The notes beneath the pieces were generated by a model. The model made no database searches and was not told the DNA's origin. It was given only the letters and a program-made list of their open reading frames with translations. A program made the translations under genes and the position numbers. From an uncultured Pelagibacteraceae bacterium (GTDB taxonomy: Bacteria; Pseudomonadota; Alphaproteobacteria; Pelagibacterales; Pelagibacteraceae): 64,000 bases of DNA. The number at the start of each line of letters is the position of its first letter. Positions within the stretch are counted from its first letter, which is position 1. The DNA lies in the NCBI GenBank assembly GCA_902555945.1, contig CACDUS010000009.1, positions 1-64,000 of the forward strand, in the 5' to 3' direction. Shown piece after piece: positions 35,059 to 44,921 of the stretch.

Positions 35059-37914
35059 TTAATTCAAGAGCGGCTTAAGAAATTTACCTGTATAACTCTT
35101 GTCAATTTTACAAATTTCTTCCGGTTTTCCCTCTGCGATAATTTTTCCTCCTTTTACACCACCTTCAGGTCCCATATCGACAATATAATCTGCAGTTTTA
35201 ATTACATCTAGATTATGTTCAATTACTACGACTGTATTACCTAAAGCAACAAAAGTATGCAGAATCTCGAGTAATTTCTTTATATCATGTTGATGTAATC
35301 CTGTAGTGGGTTCATCTAAAATATACATTGTTCTTCCAGTCGATCTTTTAGATAATTCTTTAGCTAATTTAATTCGTTGAGCCTCTCCACCTGAAAGTGT
35401 AGTCGCTTGTTGTCCTATTTTTATATATCCTAGACCAACTTTTTTTAATGTTAAAAGTTTAGTTTTAATATTTGAAATATTTTCAAAATATTCACAACCT
35501 TCATCAACAGTCATATTTAAAACATCTGCAATACTTTTGTCTTTAAATCTTATTTCTAAAGTTTCTCTGTTATAACGTGTACCTTTACATTCGTCACATT
35601 GTATATAAACGTCAGGAAGAAAGTGCATTTCATATGTAATAACTCCATCACCTTCACAAGCTTCACATCTTCCACCTTTTACATTGAATGAAAATCTTCC
35701 TGGCTTGTATCCTCTTGTTTTTGACTCAGGTAAATTTGTAAACCAATCTCTTATAGGTCCAAAAGCTCCAGTATATGTAGCTGGATTAGATCTAGGAGTT
35801 CTACCTATCGGAGATTGATCGATGTCAATTATCTTATCAATTAATTCAGTACCTTTGAATCCTTTAAAAGGTTTAGGAATTTTTCGAGATTTATTATTGT
35901 TTAATGTCAAATTTAAAGCATTATACAAAGTTTGTAAAACCAGCGTTGATTTTCCACTGCCAGAAACACCTGTAACACAGGTTAAACTTCCTAATGGTAT
36001 TTTTAAATTAACATTATCTAAATTATTACCAGTAGCACCTGTAATTTCTAAAAACCTTCCATTTTTTGCAAGTCTTCTTTTTTTTGGAATTTCAATTTTA
36101 AATTTATTTGAAAGATATTTACCAGTTATACTATTTTGATTTTGCGTAATATCTTTTATTGATCCTTGAGCAACTACCTGACCTCCATTGTTACCAGCTT
36201 CTGGACCTAAATCGATAATATGATCTGCATTTTCCATAGTTTCTGTATCATGCTCAACTACAACTACTGTATTGCCTAAATCTCTTAATCTCTTCAAAGC
36301 ATTTATAAGTTTAACATTATCTTTTTGGTGTAAACCAATTGATGGTTCATCTAAAACATACAAAACTCCAGTTAAACCTGATCCAATTTGTGAGGCTAGT
36401 CTGATTCTTTGAGCTTCACCACCAGATAAGGTTCCAGACTCTCTGGAAAGTGTTAAGTAGTCCAATCCTACATTTAGTAAAAAATTTAATCTTTCATTAA
36501 TTTCTTTTAAAATGTGTTCAGCAATTTTTACTTGTCTTTTATCTAATTTATTTTTGAGATTTTCAAACCATTGTGTAGCGTCTAAAATTGATTTTTCTGT
36601 AACTTCACTGATATTCAAACCGTCTATTTTGACACATAATGCTTCATCTTTAAGTCTAAATCCGTTGCATCTTTCACATTTTGTATCTGATTGATATTGA
36701 GCAATTTCTTCTCTTTTCCAGTCACTGTCTGTTTCAAGATATCTTCTTTCCAAATTGTTTATAACACCTTCAAAAGTTTTTTTATGAGAATATTTTTCAT
36801 AACCATCGTCATATGAAAATTTAATTTCTTCATCATCAGAGCCATAAAGAATAATATCTTTTATCTTTTTTGAAAGTTTTGACCATTTATCTTCTAATGA
36901 AAAACCATAATGTTTAGCTAAAGAGGATAGTGTTTGAGCATAATACATAGTAGTTGTTTTTGCCCATGGCTCAATAGCACCATCTGCAATACTTTTTTTT
37001 TCATTAGGCACAACTAAGTTCGGGTCAACATTTAATTTGATTCCAATACCTTCACACTCTTCACAAGCCCCAAATGGACTATTAAATGAAAACAATCTAG
37101 GTTCGATTTCTTCAATAGTAAAACCACTTTCTGGACAAGCAAATTTTGTAGAAAAAATTAATTTTTCTAATTTTCTAAATTTTTTTGGAAGTGTTTCATC
37201 TTCATATTCAACAAATAATAATCCATTTGCTAGATTTATAGAAGTTTCTATAGCCTCAGCTAATCTATTTCCTAATGAAGAATTTAAAATTATTCTATCT
37301 ACAAGAATAGAAATATCATGTTTTACTTTTTTATTAAGTTCTGGGATTTTATCAATTTCATAAAGAACATCATCAATTTTAATTTTCCTAAATCCTCTTT
37401 TTTTGAAACTTAATATTTCTTTTTTATATTCACCCTTACGCCCTCTAACTACTGGAGAATATAAATATATTGTTGATTTTTTTGGCAGTTGTTTAATTCT
37501 ATCTACTATTTGAGATACAGTTTGAGATTCTATTGGTTTGCCGGTAAATGGTGAATACGGTATTCCAGCTCTTGCATAAAGAACTCTCATGTAGTCATAG
37601 ATTTCAGTAACTGTGGCAACTGTAGATCTTGGATTCTTTGAAGTATTTTTTTGTTCTATTGATATTGCTGGACTCAGTCCCTCTATCAAATCTACATTTG
37701 GTTTTTTCATTTTATCTAAAAATTGTCTCGCGTAAGCAGACAAGCTTTCAACATACCTTCTTTGACCTTCGGCATAGACTGTATCAAACGCCAAAGATGA
37801 TTTTCCTGATCCAGATAGACCAGTAATCACAACAAATTTATCCTTTGGTATTTCTAAAGAAATATTCTTTAAATTGTGTTCTTTAGCTCCCTTAATAACT
37901 ATCTTTTTAATCAT
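35059..37914 (-). CDS. uvrA: Excinuclease ABC subunit A
   Basis: The 951-aa protein has two ABC modules: Walker [15 protein letters not shown] near 31 and [14 protein letters not shown] near 640, and two LSGGEAQRI signatures. It finds DNA damage for nucleotide-excision repair. The C-terminal zinc finger is intact (CEACEGDG and CDECKG). In the first zinc module, CxxC reads CPES, so one Cys is missing, while CEEC further on is kept. It is divergent from ssb across 90 nt; I saw no clear LexA box. Confidence 0.96.
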   Translation of the reverse strand: MIKKIVIKGAKEHNLKNISLEIPKDKFVVITGLSGSGKSSLAFDTVYAEGQRRYVESLSAYARQFLDKMKKPNVDLIEGLSPAISIEQKNTSKNPRSTVATVTEIYDYMRVLYARAGIPYSPFTGKPIESQTVSQIVDRIKQLPKKSTIYLYSPVVRGRKGEYKKEILSFKKRGFRKIKIDDVLYEIDKIPELNKKVKHDISILVDRIILNSSLGNRLAEAIETSINLANGLLFVEYEDETLPKKFRKLEKLIFSTKFACPESGFTIEEIEPRLFSFNSPFGACEECEGIGIKLNVDPNLVVPNEKKSIADGAIEPWAKTTTMYYAQTLSSLAKHYGFSLEDKWSKLSKKIKDIILYGSDDEEIKFSYDDGYEKYSHKKTFEGVINNLERRYLETDSDWKREEIAQYQSDTKCERCNGFRLKDEALCVKIDGLNISEVTEKSILDATQWFENLKNKLDKRQVKIAEHILKEINERLNFLLNVGLDYLTLSRESGTLSGGEAQRIRLASQIGSGLTGVLYVLDEPSIGLHQKDNVKLINALKRLRDLGNTVVVVEHDTETMENADHIIDLGPEAGNNGGQVVAQGSIKDITQNQNSITGKYLSNKFKIEIPKKRRLAKNGRFLEITGATGNNLDNVNLKIPLGSLTCVTGVSGSGKSTLVLQTLYNALNLTLNNNKSRKIPKPFKGFKGTELIDKIIDIDQSPIGRTPRSNPATYTGAFGPIRDWFTNLPESKTRGYKPGRFSFNVKGGRCEACEGDGVITYEMHFLPDVYIQCDECKGTRYNRETLEIRFKDKSIADVLNMTVDEGCEYFENISNIKTKLLTLKKVGLGYIKIGQQATTLSGGEAQRIKLAKELSKRSTGRTMYILDEPTTGLHQHDIKKLLEILHTFVALGNTVVVIEHNLDVIKTADYIVDMGPEGGVKGGKIIAEGKPEEICKIDKSYTGKFLKPLLN

Positions 37915-38004
37915 AATTTTTGTTGCTTTGACCTAATAAAATTAATATTCAGAGTAAATTGTGATATAAATCTATTTAATTAATTTAACAAATATTAAAA
38001 TATT

Positions 38005-38454
38005 ATGGCTGGAAGTTTAAATAAAGTACTTTTAATTGGTCGTTTGGGCGCAGACCCAGAAATCAAACAAATGGTTAATGGTAAAAGTGTTGCTAGATTA
38101 AGTCTTGCAACAAGTCAATCCTGGAAAGATAAAAATACAGGTGAAAAAAAAGAAAAAACTGAATGGCACCGTATAGTTGTATTCAATGAAGGACTTGTAA
38201 ATGTGGTTCAACAATATCTAAAAAAAGGTGCGCAAATTTATGTCGAAGGTCAACTGACCACAAGAAAATGGAAAGATGAACAATCTGGCCAAGATAAATA
38301 TTCAACAGAAATAGTTATTCAAGGATATAATTCCTCTTTAACAATGTTGGGTGGTGGAAATTCGAGTAGTGGAATAGCTAATGATAATCAATCTTCTAGC
38401 AATGAGGAAATTTCACAAATATCAAATGATATGGATGACGAAATTCCGTTCTAG
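38005..38454 (+). CDS. ssb: Single-stranded DNA-binding protein
   Basis: The 149-aa protein has an OB fold ([42 protein letters not shown]) for about 110 residues. A Ser/Asn-rich linker follows, then the acidic tip DMDDEIPF that recruits repair proteins. It coats single-stranded DNA. It lies 90 nt from uvrA, a conserved neighbour in alphaproteobacteria, and 5 nt before gyrA. Confidence 0.96.
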   Translation: MAGSLNKVLLIGRLGADPEIKQMVNGKSVARLSLATSQSWKDKNTGEKKEKTEWHRIVVFNEGLVNVVQQYLKKGAQIYVEGQLTTRKWKDEQSGQDKYSTEIVIQGYNSSLTMLGGGNSSSGIANDNQSSSNEEISQISNDMDDEIPF

Positions 38455-38459
38455 TATTT

Positions 38460-41030
38460 ATGCAAAAAACAGAAATTCCAGAAGATAAGAAAATTAAATT
38501 AATCTCTATGCATGATGAGATGAGCTCATCATACTTATCTTATGCAATGAGCGTCATAGTAAGTAGAGCTCTACCAGATGTAAGAGATGGATTGAAACCA
38601 GTTCATAGAAGAATCTTATATGCAATGTATAAAGGTGGATATGATTGGTCAAAACAATTTAGAAAATCTGCAAGAATAGTTGGAGATGTAATCGGTAAAT
38701 ACCATCCTCATGGCGATCAGTCTGTTTACGATGCTTTAGTTCGTATGGTTCAAGATTTTTCTATGAGTTTACCTCTTGTTGACGGCCAAGGTAATTTTGG
38801 ATCTATAGATGGTGATCCTGCTGCAGCAATGAGATATACCGAGACAAGATTGTCAAAAGTATCTCAGTATTTAATTGATGATATAGAAAAAAATACAATA
38901 TCTTTTAAAAGTAATTATGATGAAACTGAAAAAGAACCAACAGTTTTACCTGCACAATTTCCAAATTTATTAGTAAATGGAGCTGGTGGAATAGCTGTAG
39001 GAATGGCAACAAGCATACCTCCACATAATTTAGGAGAAGTTATAGATGGAACTTTAGCTTTAATTGAAAACAAAGATATTAAGATTAAAGAATTGATGAA
39101 ACATATACCGGGTCCAGATTTTCCTACAGGAGGCGTAATTATTGGTAAAGAGATTATTAAACAAGGTTACAATAAGGGCAGAGGTTCATTTAAAATTAGA
39201 GGTGAAATTTCAATAGAAAGTTTGAAAAATGGCAGAGAAAGATTAGTAATTACGTCTATTCCATACCAAGTGAATAAATCTGTATTAAACGAGAGAATAG
39301 CTCAATTAGTCAGAGAAAAAAAAATTGAGGGTATTAGAGATATAAGAGATGAGTCTAATAGAGAAGGTATTAGAGTTTCAATTGATTTAAGAACTGGCGT
39401 AGAACCTGAAACTGTTAAACGACAACTATATAAAAATACACAAATAGAAAGTTCATTTGGATTTAATACTTTAGCTATCGTAGATGGAAAACCACAAACT
39501 TGTAATCTTAAAGAATTTCTTTCAAATTTCTTACACTTTAGAGAAGATGTTGTAATTAAAAAAACAAAATTTGATTTACAAAAAGCTGAGGAACGAGCTC
39601 ATATATTAATAGGTTTATCCGTTTCTGTTGAAAACTTAGATAAGATAATAAAAATTATCAGATCATCAAAAACTCCTGATGACGCCAAAAAATCAATTTT
39701 AAAGACAAAATGGAAAATAAACAAATCTCAAAAAATGATCTCATTAATTGAAAACAAGAAAGGAAAAAACTTATATTCACTTTCAGAGCCACAGGTAAAT
39801 GCTATTTTAGAATTAAGATTACAAAAGTTAACAGCTTTAGGTATAAATGAAATTGAATTAGAAATTAAAAAATTAGCAGAATTAATTGTTAAATATAAAA
39901 AGATTATTTCTTCAAAGAAAGAGTTACAAAGAGTAATAAGTAATGAATTAAAGAATATAAAAGAAAAATATTCAACACCTAGAAGAACTAAAATTATTAA
40001 CGCAGTATTGAATTATGATATTGAGGAAACTATTCAAAAACAATCTGTTTTAATCACTGTAACTCTTCAGGGTTATATAAAAAGAGGATCTTTAAATAAT
40101 GTAAAAACGCAAAAAAGAGGCGGCAAGGGTAAAACTGGAATAACTACAAGGAATGAAGATTCTGTAGTTCAAACTTTATCTGTAAACACTCATACATCAG
40201 TATTATTTTTCTCAACAGAAGGTCTTGTTTACAGAATTAAAGCTTGGAAAATCCCAGAAGGATCTTCTGCATCAAAAGGAAAATCATTATTCAATATATT
40301 GCCATTAAAAAACCATCAATCAATCAGCTCGATAATGCCATTTCCTGATGAGGAAAGTGAAATGAAAAATTATCAAATAGTCTTTGCAACGGCAAATGGA
40401 AAAGTTAGAAAAAATAGTTTAGAGGATTTTTCATCTATTAATGCTTCTGGAAAAATCGCAATGAAATTAGATACAAACGATAAAATTGTAGGTGTAAAAA
40501 TATGTAAAGATGATCAAGATATTATTTTGAGCACAAAATTAGGAAAATGTATTAGGTTTGAATCAAAAAAATTGAGAATTTTTAAAGGTAGATCATCAAA
40601 AGGTATAAAAGGTATAGTTTTGGCACCTAATGATCAAATTGTATCATTATCGATAATAGATAATGACAAAAACTTAAAAAAATCAAAAAACAATAATTCT
40701 GAATTAAAGGCTAAAGAAAAATTTATTCTCTCAATTACTGAAAATGGCTACGGTAAAAAAACTTCTCATATGGATTACAGAGTAACTAATAGAGGTGGTA
40801 AAGGAATAATTGGAATAATCAATTCTCCAAGAAATGGAAACATTTCATCTTCATTTCCAGTATACGAAGGTGATGAAATTTTGATTTCAACTAACAAAGG
40901 AAGAGTTATCAGAGTAGCTGTAAAAGAAATAAGAACTGCTGGTAGAAATACACAAGGTGTTAGAATAATTAAACTATCTGGTGAAGAAAAAGTTGTAACA
41001 GCTGATAAAATTGATGATAATTTAGTTTAA
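38460..41030 (+). CDS. gyrA: DNA gyrase subunit A
   Basis: The 856-aa protein has the breakage-reunion domain with catalytic Y126 ([10 protein letters not shown]) and C-terminal beta-pinwheel repeats. The GyrA box ([10 protein letters not shown]) near 555 confirms gyrase rather than topoisomerase IV. In the quinolone-contact helix ([10 protein letters not shown]) the position equal to E. coli Ser83 is Gln87. It sits between ssb and coaD with a 1-nt overlap to coaD. Confidence 0.96.
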   Translation: MQKTEIPEDKKIKLISMHDEMSSSYLSYAMSVIVSRALPDVRDGLKPVHRRILYAMYKGGYDWSKQFRKSARIVGDVIGKYHPHGDQSVYDALVRMVQDFSMSLPLVDGQGNFGSIDGDPAAAMRYTETRLSKVSQYLIDDIEKNTISFKSNYDETEKEPTVLPAQFPNLLVNGAGGIAVGMATSIPPHNLGEVIDGTLALIENKDIKIKELMKHIPGPDFPTGGVIIGKEIIKQGYNKGRGSFKIRGEISIESLKNGRERLVITSIPYQVNKSVLNERIAQLVREKKIEGIRDIRDESNREGIRVSIDLRTGVEPETVKRQLYKNTQIESSFGFNTLAIVDGKPQTCNLKEFLSNFLHFREDVVIKKTKFDLQKAEERAHILIGLSVSVENLDKIIKIIRSSKTPDDAKKSILKTKWKINKSQKMISLIENKKGKNLYSLSEPQVNAILELRLQKLTALGINEIELEIKKLAELIVKYKKIISSKKELQRVISNELKNIKEKYSTPRRTKIINAVLNYDIEETIQKQSVLITVTLQGYIKRGSLNNVKTQKRGGKGKTGITTRNEDSVVQTLSVNTHTSVLFFSTEGLVYRIKAWKIPEGSSASKGKSLFNILPLKNHQSISSIMPFPDEESEMKNYQIVFATANGKVRKNSLEDFSSINASGKIAMKLDTNDKIVGVKICKDDQDIILSTKLGKCIRFESKKLRIFKGRSSKGIKGIVLAPNDQIVSLSIIDNDKNLKKSKNNNSELKAKEKFILSITENGYGKKTSHMDYRVTNRGGKGIIGIINSPRNGNISSSFPVYEGDEILISTNKGRVIRVAVKEIRTAGRNTQGVRIIKLSGEEKVVTADKIDDNLV

Positions 41031-41524
41031 TGAATAAAGTTGCAATTTATCCAGGAACTTTTGATCCTATTACCTTTGGTCATATTGATGTTATTAAAAA
41101 GGGTTTAAAATTATTTGATAAAATAGTTGTTGCTGTTTCAGATGTAGACAATAAAAATTATCTCTTTGACTCTAATGAAAGAATTGAAATTGTTAAAAAA
41201 GCTCTTTTTTTAGATCTTAAATTAAGTAAAAAAAAGATTTCAATAATTTCATTTACTTCTTTAACGACAGATTTATGTAAAAAATATAAATCAAACATCA
41301 TTTTAAGAGGACTTAGAGCAGTATCAGATTTTGAATATGAGTTTCAACTTGCTGGAATGAACCGTAAATTAAATAATAATATTGAAACGTTGTTTTTAAT
41401 GTCTGATGTTGAAAATCAAATTATTTCCTCTAAATTTGTTAAAGAAATAATTAAATTAAAAGGTGACATAAAAAAATTTACTACAAAAAGTACTATAAAA
41501 TTATTAAAAAAAAAATATGAATAG
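41030..41524 (+). CDS. coaD: Pantetheine-phosphate adenylyltransferase
   Basis: The 164-aa nucleotidyltransferase has the T/HxGH motif in YPGTFDPITFGHIDVI, then LRGLRAVSDFEYEFQLAGMN and ISSKFVKEI. It makes dephospho-CoA from 4'-phosphopantetheine and ATP. Length matches the family. The ATG overlaps the gyrA stop by 1 nt, and the 3' end overlaps the cyclophilin gene by 8 nt. Confidence 0.95.
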   Translation: MNKVAIYPGTFDPITFGHIDVIKKGLKLFDKIVVAVSDVDNKNYLFDSNERIEIVKKALFLDLKLSKKKISIISFTSLTTDLCKKYKSNIILRGLRAVSDFEYEFQLAGMNRKLNNNIETLFLMSDVENQIISSKFVKEIIKLKGDIKKFTTKSTIKLLKKKYE

Positions 41525-42077
41525 AATTTTTTTAAAGATATTAATTTTATTTTTTTTAATAACAAATCAATCAATATCGGAGGAAAATATAATGATTTTA
41601 AAATTAAAAGATGGAGAAGTAAAAATTGAGTTATTCGAAGATGTGGCACCTAATCATGTTAAAAGAATTAAAGAATTAGCAAATAATGGAAAATATGACA
41701 ATGTGGTTTTCCACAGAGTAATTGATGGATTTATGGCTCAAACCGGAGATGTAAAGTTTGGTAATTCAAATTCAAAAGATTTTAATTTAAGAATGGCAGG
41801 GATGGGTGGTTCCGATCTACCAGATTTAAATCAAGAATTTAATGATTTACCACATGATAGAGGAACACTATCGATGGCTAGATCATCAGATCCAAATAGT
41901 GCTAATAGTCAATTTTTTATCTGTTTTAAACCAGCACCCTTTTTAGACAGGCAGTATACTGTTTTTGGAAAAGTAATTGAGGGAATGGAATATGTTGATA
42001 AAATTAAACGTGGCGATGAAAATAATAATGGAGCAGTTACAGACCCAGATAAGATAATAAGTTTTAAATCTTTATAA
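41517..42077 (+). CDS. Periplasmic cyclophilin-type peptidyl-prolyl isomerase
   Basis: The 186-aa protein has a signal peptide (about 1-21, cut near SIS/EE). A cyclophilin domain follows with FHRVIDGFMAQTGD, the typical QFFICFKPAPFLDRQYTVFGKV-type core (seen in SQFFICF and FLDRQYTVFGKV), and LSMARSSDPNSA. It speeds proline isomerisation during folding of exported proteins. It is coupled to coaD (8-nt overlap) and lies 5 nt before tgt. Confidence 0.92.
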   Translation: MNRIFLKILILFFLITNQSISEENIMILKLKDGEVKIELFEDVAPNHVKRIKELANNGKYDNVVFHRVIDGFMAQTGDVKFGNSNSKDFNLRMAGMGGSDLPDLNQEFNDLPHDRGTLSMARSSDPNSANSQFFICFKPAPFLDRQYTVFGKVIEGMEYVDKIKRGDENNNGAVTDPDKIISFKSL

Positions 42078-42082
42078 AATAA

Positions 42083-43195
42083 ATGGCATTGAAAAAATTT
42101 GCCTTTAAAGTTTTAAAAGAAAAAAATTATGCAAGATGTGGTTTGATAGAAACCCATAGAGGAAATATTAAAACTCCAGCATTTATGCCAGTTGGTACTC
42201 AAGCAACTGTTAAAGCTTGTACAATAGATGATATCAAAAAAACAGGTTCTGAAATAATCTTAGGTAATACATATCATTTAATGATACGGCCTGGAGTTGA
42301 AAGAATTAAACGTGTAGGGGGTTTGCACAATTTTATGAATTGTGATCTTCCTATACTTACAGACTCTGGTGGTTTTCAAGTAATGTCATTATCAAAATTG
42401 AATAAGATTGATAAAGAAAAAGGTGCAATCTTTAATTCACATATAGATGGAAAAAAATTTTGTTTAAGTCCTGAAGAAAGTATAAAGATTCAATTAGATT
42501 TAAACTCTGACATTTTGATGATTATGGATGAATGTCCAAAAAAATCAGATGATTACAATTTAATAAAAGAGTCAATGAATCTCTCATTATATTGGGCTAA
42601 AAGATCAAAAAAAGCATTTGGTAAAAACCCACACAAAGCACTTTTTGGAATTGTTCAAGGAGGACTTTTTGAAGATTTAAGAATTCAATCTTTAAATGAA
42701 TTAATCAAAATTGAGTTTGACGGCTATGCTGTTGGGGGTTTAGCTGTTGGTGAAACACAAAAAGAAATGTTTAATGTTCTTGATTTCTTAAAGAACAACT
42801 TACCATCTAACAAACCTCATTATTTAATGGGTGTTGGTACACCGTCTGATATTTTGGGTGCTGTTAAAAGAGGTATAGATATGTTTGATTGTGTTATGCC
42901 CACTAGATCTGGAAGAACAGGTCTCGCTTTCACTTGGAATGGTCGTGTAAATATAAGAAATAGCAAATATCAAAACGATGACACTCCGTTAGATGAAAAT
43001 TGTGAAAATTTTAATTTAAATAAATATACAAAAAATTATTTAAATCACTTATTTAATACTAATGAAATTCTTGGATCTATGCTTTTAACTCTTCACAATA
43101 TTAATTTTTATCAAGAATTGATGTCATCAATTAGAGAAAATATTCAGAATGATACATTTGATGAATTTCATGATAAATACATAGATAAGTTGTAA
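42083..43195 (+). CDS. tgt: Queuine tRNA-ribosyltransferase (tRNA-guanine transglycosylase), partial zinc site
   Basis: The 370-aa TIM-barrel enzyme swaps guanine-34 for preQ1 in tRNAs with GUN anticodons. The general acid/base D94 (TDSGGFQVMSL) and nucleophile D269 (MFDCVMPTRSGRTG) are present. The zinc site that in E. coli is C302, C304, C307 and H333 reads here C307, N309, L312 and H338, so two of the four ligands are gone. The fold looks otherwise intact. It is preceded by the cyclophilin gene and followed by tRNA-Lys. Confidence 0.94.
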   Translation: MALKKFAFKVLKEKNYARCGLIETHRGNIKTPAFMPVGTQATVKACTIDDIKKTGSEIILGNTYHLMIRPGVERIKRVGGLHNFMNCDLPILTDSGGFQVMSLSKLNKIDKEKGAIFNSHIDGKKFCLSPEESIKIQLDLNSDILMIMDECPKKSDDYNLIKESMNLSLYWAKRSKKAFGKNPHKALFGIVQGGLFEDLRIQSLNELIKIEFDGYAVGGLAVGETQKEMFNVLDFLKNNLPSNKPHYLMGVGTPSDILGAVKRGIDMFDCVMPTRSGRTGLAFTWNGRVNIRNSKYQNDDTPLDENCENFNLNKYTKNYLNHLFNTNEILGSMLLTLHNINFYQELMSSIRENIQNDTFDEFHDKYIDKL

Positions 43196-43277
43196 TTCAG
43201 AAACTATATGTCTCACAAATTCCTATTTGAATTATCTAAATAAATCTATATATACATTGAAATTCAGTTATGAATAC

Positions 43278-43353
<76 letters not shown>

Positions 43354-43359
43354 TTAATA

Positions 43360-44187
43360 TTAAGAAATGTTAATTGGTGGATACTTTAATATTATTTCAT
43401 TTGTCCATTCATTGATTTTTTTTATTCTATTTTCTGCCGATGGATGAGTGCTCATAAATTCAGGAGGTGTTTTACCTTTATTAAATTTTTTCATTCTTTC
43501 CCAAATTTTTACTGTTTCCCTGATATCAAATCCAGACAATGACGAAAAGATCATACCTAAATAATCAGCTTCACTTTCTTGTTTTCTATTGAATGGATTC
43601 ATTATTCCTAACTGAGATATTAAAGCTACAGTGTTCATACCAGTTGCTCTATTCATTTGAGATAATTTACCGCCTGTAAAAATATCAATTAACTGTGTCC
43701 CTGTATTGACCAAAGCTCCTCTGCTAGCTCTTTCAACTGAATGTTTTGCTACAGCATGAGCAATTTCATGCCCCATAACTGCTGCTAAGCCATTAGTATT
43801 TTTTGTCACTTCAAGAATACCTGTGTAAACAGCAATTTTTCCTCCTGGCATACACCAAGCATTTCTTACTTTTTTGTTATCTATTAAAATATATTCCCAA
43901 TCAAAATTTATTGTTGGATCGTCTATTTTAGCTTTATAAAAATATTCACCAATGGATTTTTCCATTTTTTTTCCAATTTCTTTAATTTCAGTAAGTGTTT
44001 TAGAATCAGTGATTAGTTTTTCTTTTTCTTTGACTTGTTCATAAACTTGAGCTGCTTGGGCATTAAGTTTAGCTTCAGGTATAATTTTTAACTGTCTTCG
44101 CTCAGTTATTGGCGCTGTTGTGCATGAATTCAAAATAATACCACAGCATCCACAACCCATATAAGATAAGAATTTTCTTCTATTCAT
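43360..44187 (-). CDS. M48-family metalloprotease lipoprotein
   Basis: The 275-aa protein has the HEIAH zinc motif at 140-144 and a third ligand in ESEADYLGM. The N-terminus combines a twin-arginine-like start (NRRKFLSY) with a lipobox (LNSC, Cys22), so it may be a Tat-exported lipoprotein. Related proteins (LoiP/BepA-like) degrade or help fold outer-membrane proteins. Six bases separate its stop from the tRNA-Lys 3' end, on the opposite strand. Confidence 0.88.
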   Translation of the reverse strand: MNRRKFLSYMGCGCCGIILNSCTTAPITERRQLKIIPEAKLNAQAAQVYEQVKEKEKLITDSKTLTEIKEIGKKMEKSIGEYFYKAKIDDPTINFDWEYILIDNKKVRNAWCMPGGKIAVYTGILEVTKNTNGLAAVMGHEIAHAVAKHSVERASRGALVNTGTQLIDIFTGGKLSQMNRATGMNTVALISQLGIMNPFNRKQESEADYLGMIFSSLSGFDIRETVKIWERMKKFNKGKTPPEFMSTHPSAENRIKKINEWTNEIILKYPPINIS

Positions 44188-44217
44188 TTTATAATAACAT
44201 TGATATTATATTTATTA

Positions 44218-44295
44218 ATGAATCTAAATAATAAAATATTATTATTCCTTTTCATAGTGGCAATTTTTTTCGTAATCTATTCAAGTTTTAACTAA
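44218..44295 (+). CDS. Possible 25-aa single-helix membrane micropeptide
   Basis: This short frame encodes MNLNNKILLFLFIVAIFFVI then YSSFN, a single membrane helix with a polar N-terminus. It ends 5 nt before the DUF502 gene, so it could be a leader or a coupled membrane micropeptide. There is no clear ribosome site, and AT-rich DNA easily gives hydrophobic frames. It is reported as a candidate only. Confidence 0.3.
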   Translation: MNLNNKILLFLFIVAIFFVIYSSFN

Positions 44296-44300
44296 TTTTA

Positions 44301-44921
44301 ATGACAAAAAGTAAAAAAAGAAAATCACTTACGCTTATTTTAAGAAATTATTTTATAACTGGTGTTGTTGTTTTAATTCCTATCGGTTTCACACTATATC
44401 TAACAAAATTTATCATAGGAATATCTTCAAAAATTATACCAGAAAATATTAATCCCAATAGTTATTTGCCATATGCAATTCCTGGAATAGAGATAATTAT
44501 CTCAGTAGTTTTTATAACTATTGTTGGAGGTTTATCTTTATCTTTTTTAGGCAAAAGAATTCTTAAACTTATAGATGATTTGTTTAAGAGGATTCCAGTT
44601 TTAAGAACTATTTATTCAGCAATAGTTCAAATGACAGAAACTTTTTCAAATAAAGATGATAATGATAAAAAAAGTGTAGTTTTAGTTGAATATCCTAGAA
44701 AAGGTGTTTGGGCCGTTGGTTTTGCGACAAAAGAAAACAAAGGTGTGATGTCTGAAAAAACAAATAAAAAATTAATTAATGTTTTTGTTCCTACAACACC
44801 AAATCCTACGAGTGGTTTTTTATTAATGTTTCCAATCGATGAAGTTATTTATTTAGATATGACATTTGAAGAGGCATCTAAATTTATTGTTTCTGCAGGA
44901 ACTTCCACTGGTAAGAATTAA
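44301..44921 (+). CDS. DUF502 family membrane protein
   Basis: The 206-aa protein has two membrane segments (about 15-35 and 52-75). The first is in FITGVVVLIPIGFTLYLT; the second precedes FKRIPVLRTIYSAIVQMTETF. A soluble domain carries VLVEYPRKGVWAVGFAT and FVPTTPNPTSGFLLMFP. These are hallmarks of DUF502, found widely in bacteria and without a firmly known role. It is convergent with recG (4-nt overlap), a neighbour pairing seen in other alphaproteobacteria. Confidence 0.88.
   Translation: MTKSKKRKSLTLILRNYFITGVVVLIPIGFTLYLTKFIIGISSKIIPENINPNSYLPYAIPGIEIIISVVFITIVGGLSLSFLGKRILKLIDDLFKRIPVLRTIYSAIVQMTETFSNKDDNDKKSVVLVEYPRKGVWAVGFATKENKGVMSEKTNKKLINVFVPTTPNPTSGFLLMFPIDEVIYLDMTFEEASKFIVSAGTSTGKN

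Noticed and set aside
37915..38004. LexA-type operator between uvrA and ssb
   Set aside because: No GTTC-N7-GTTC or CTG-N10-CAG pattern could be found; SOS control is not supported.
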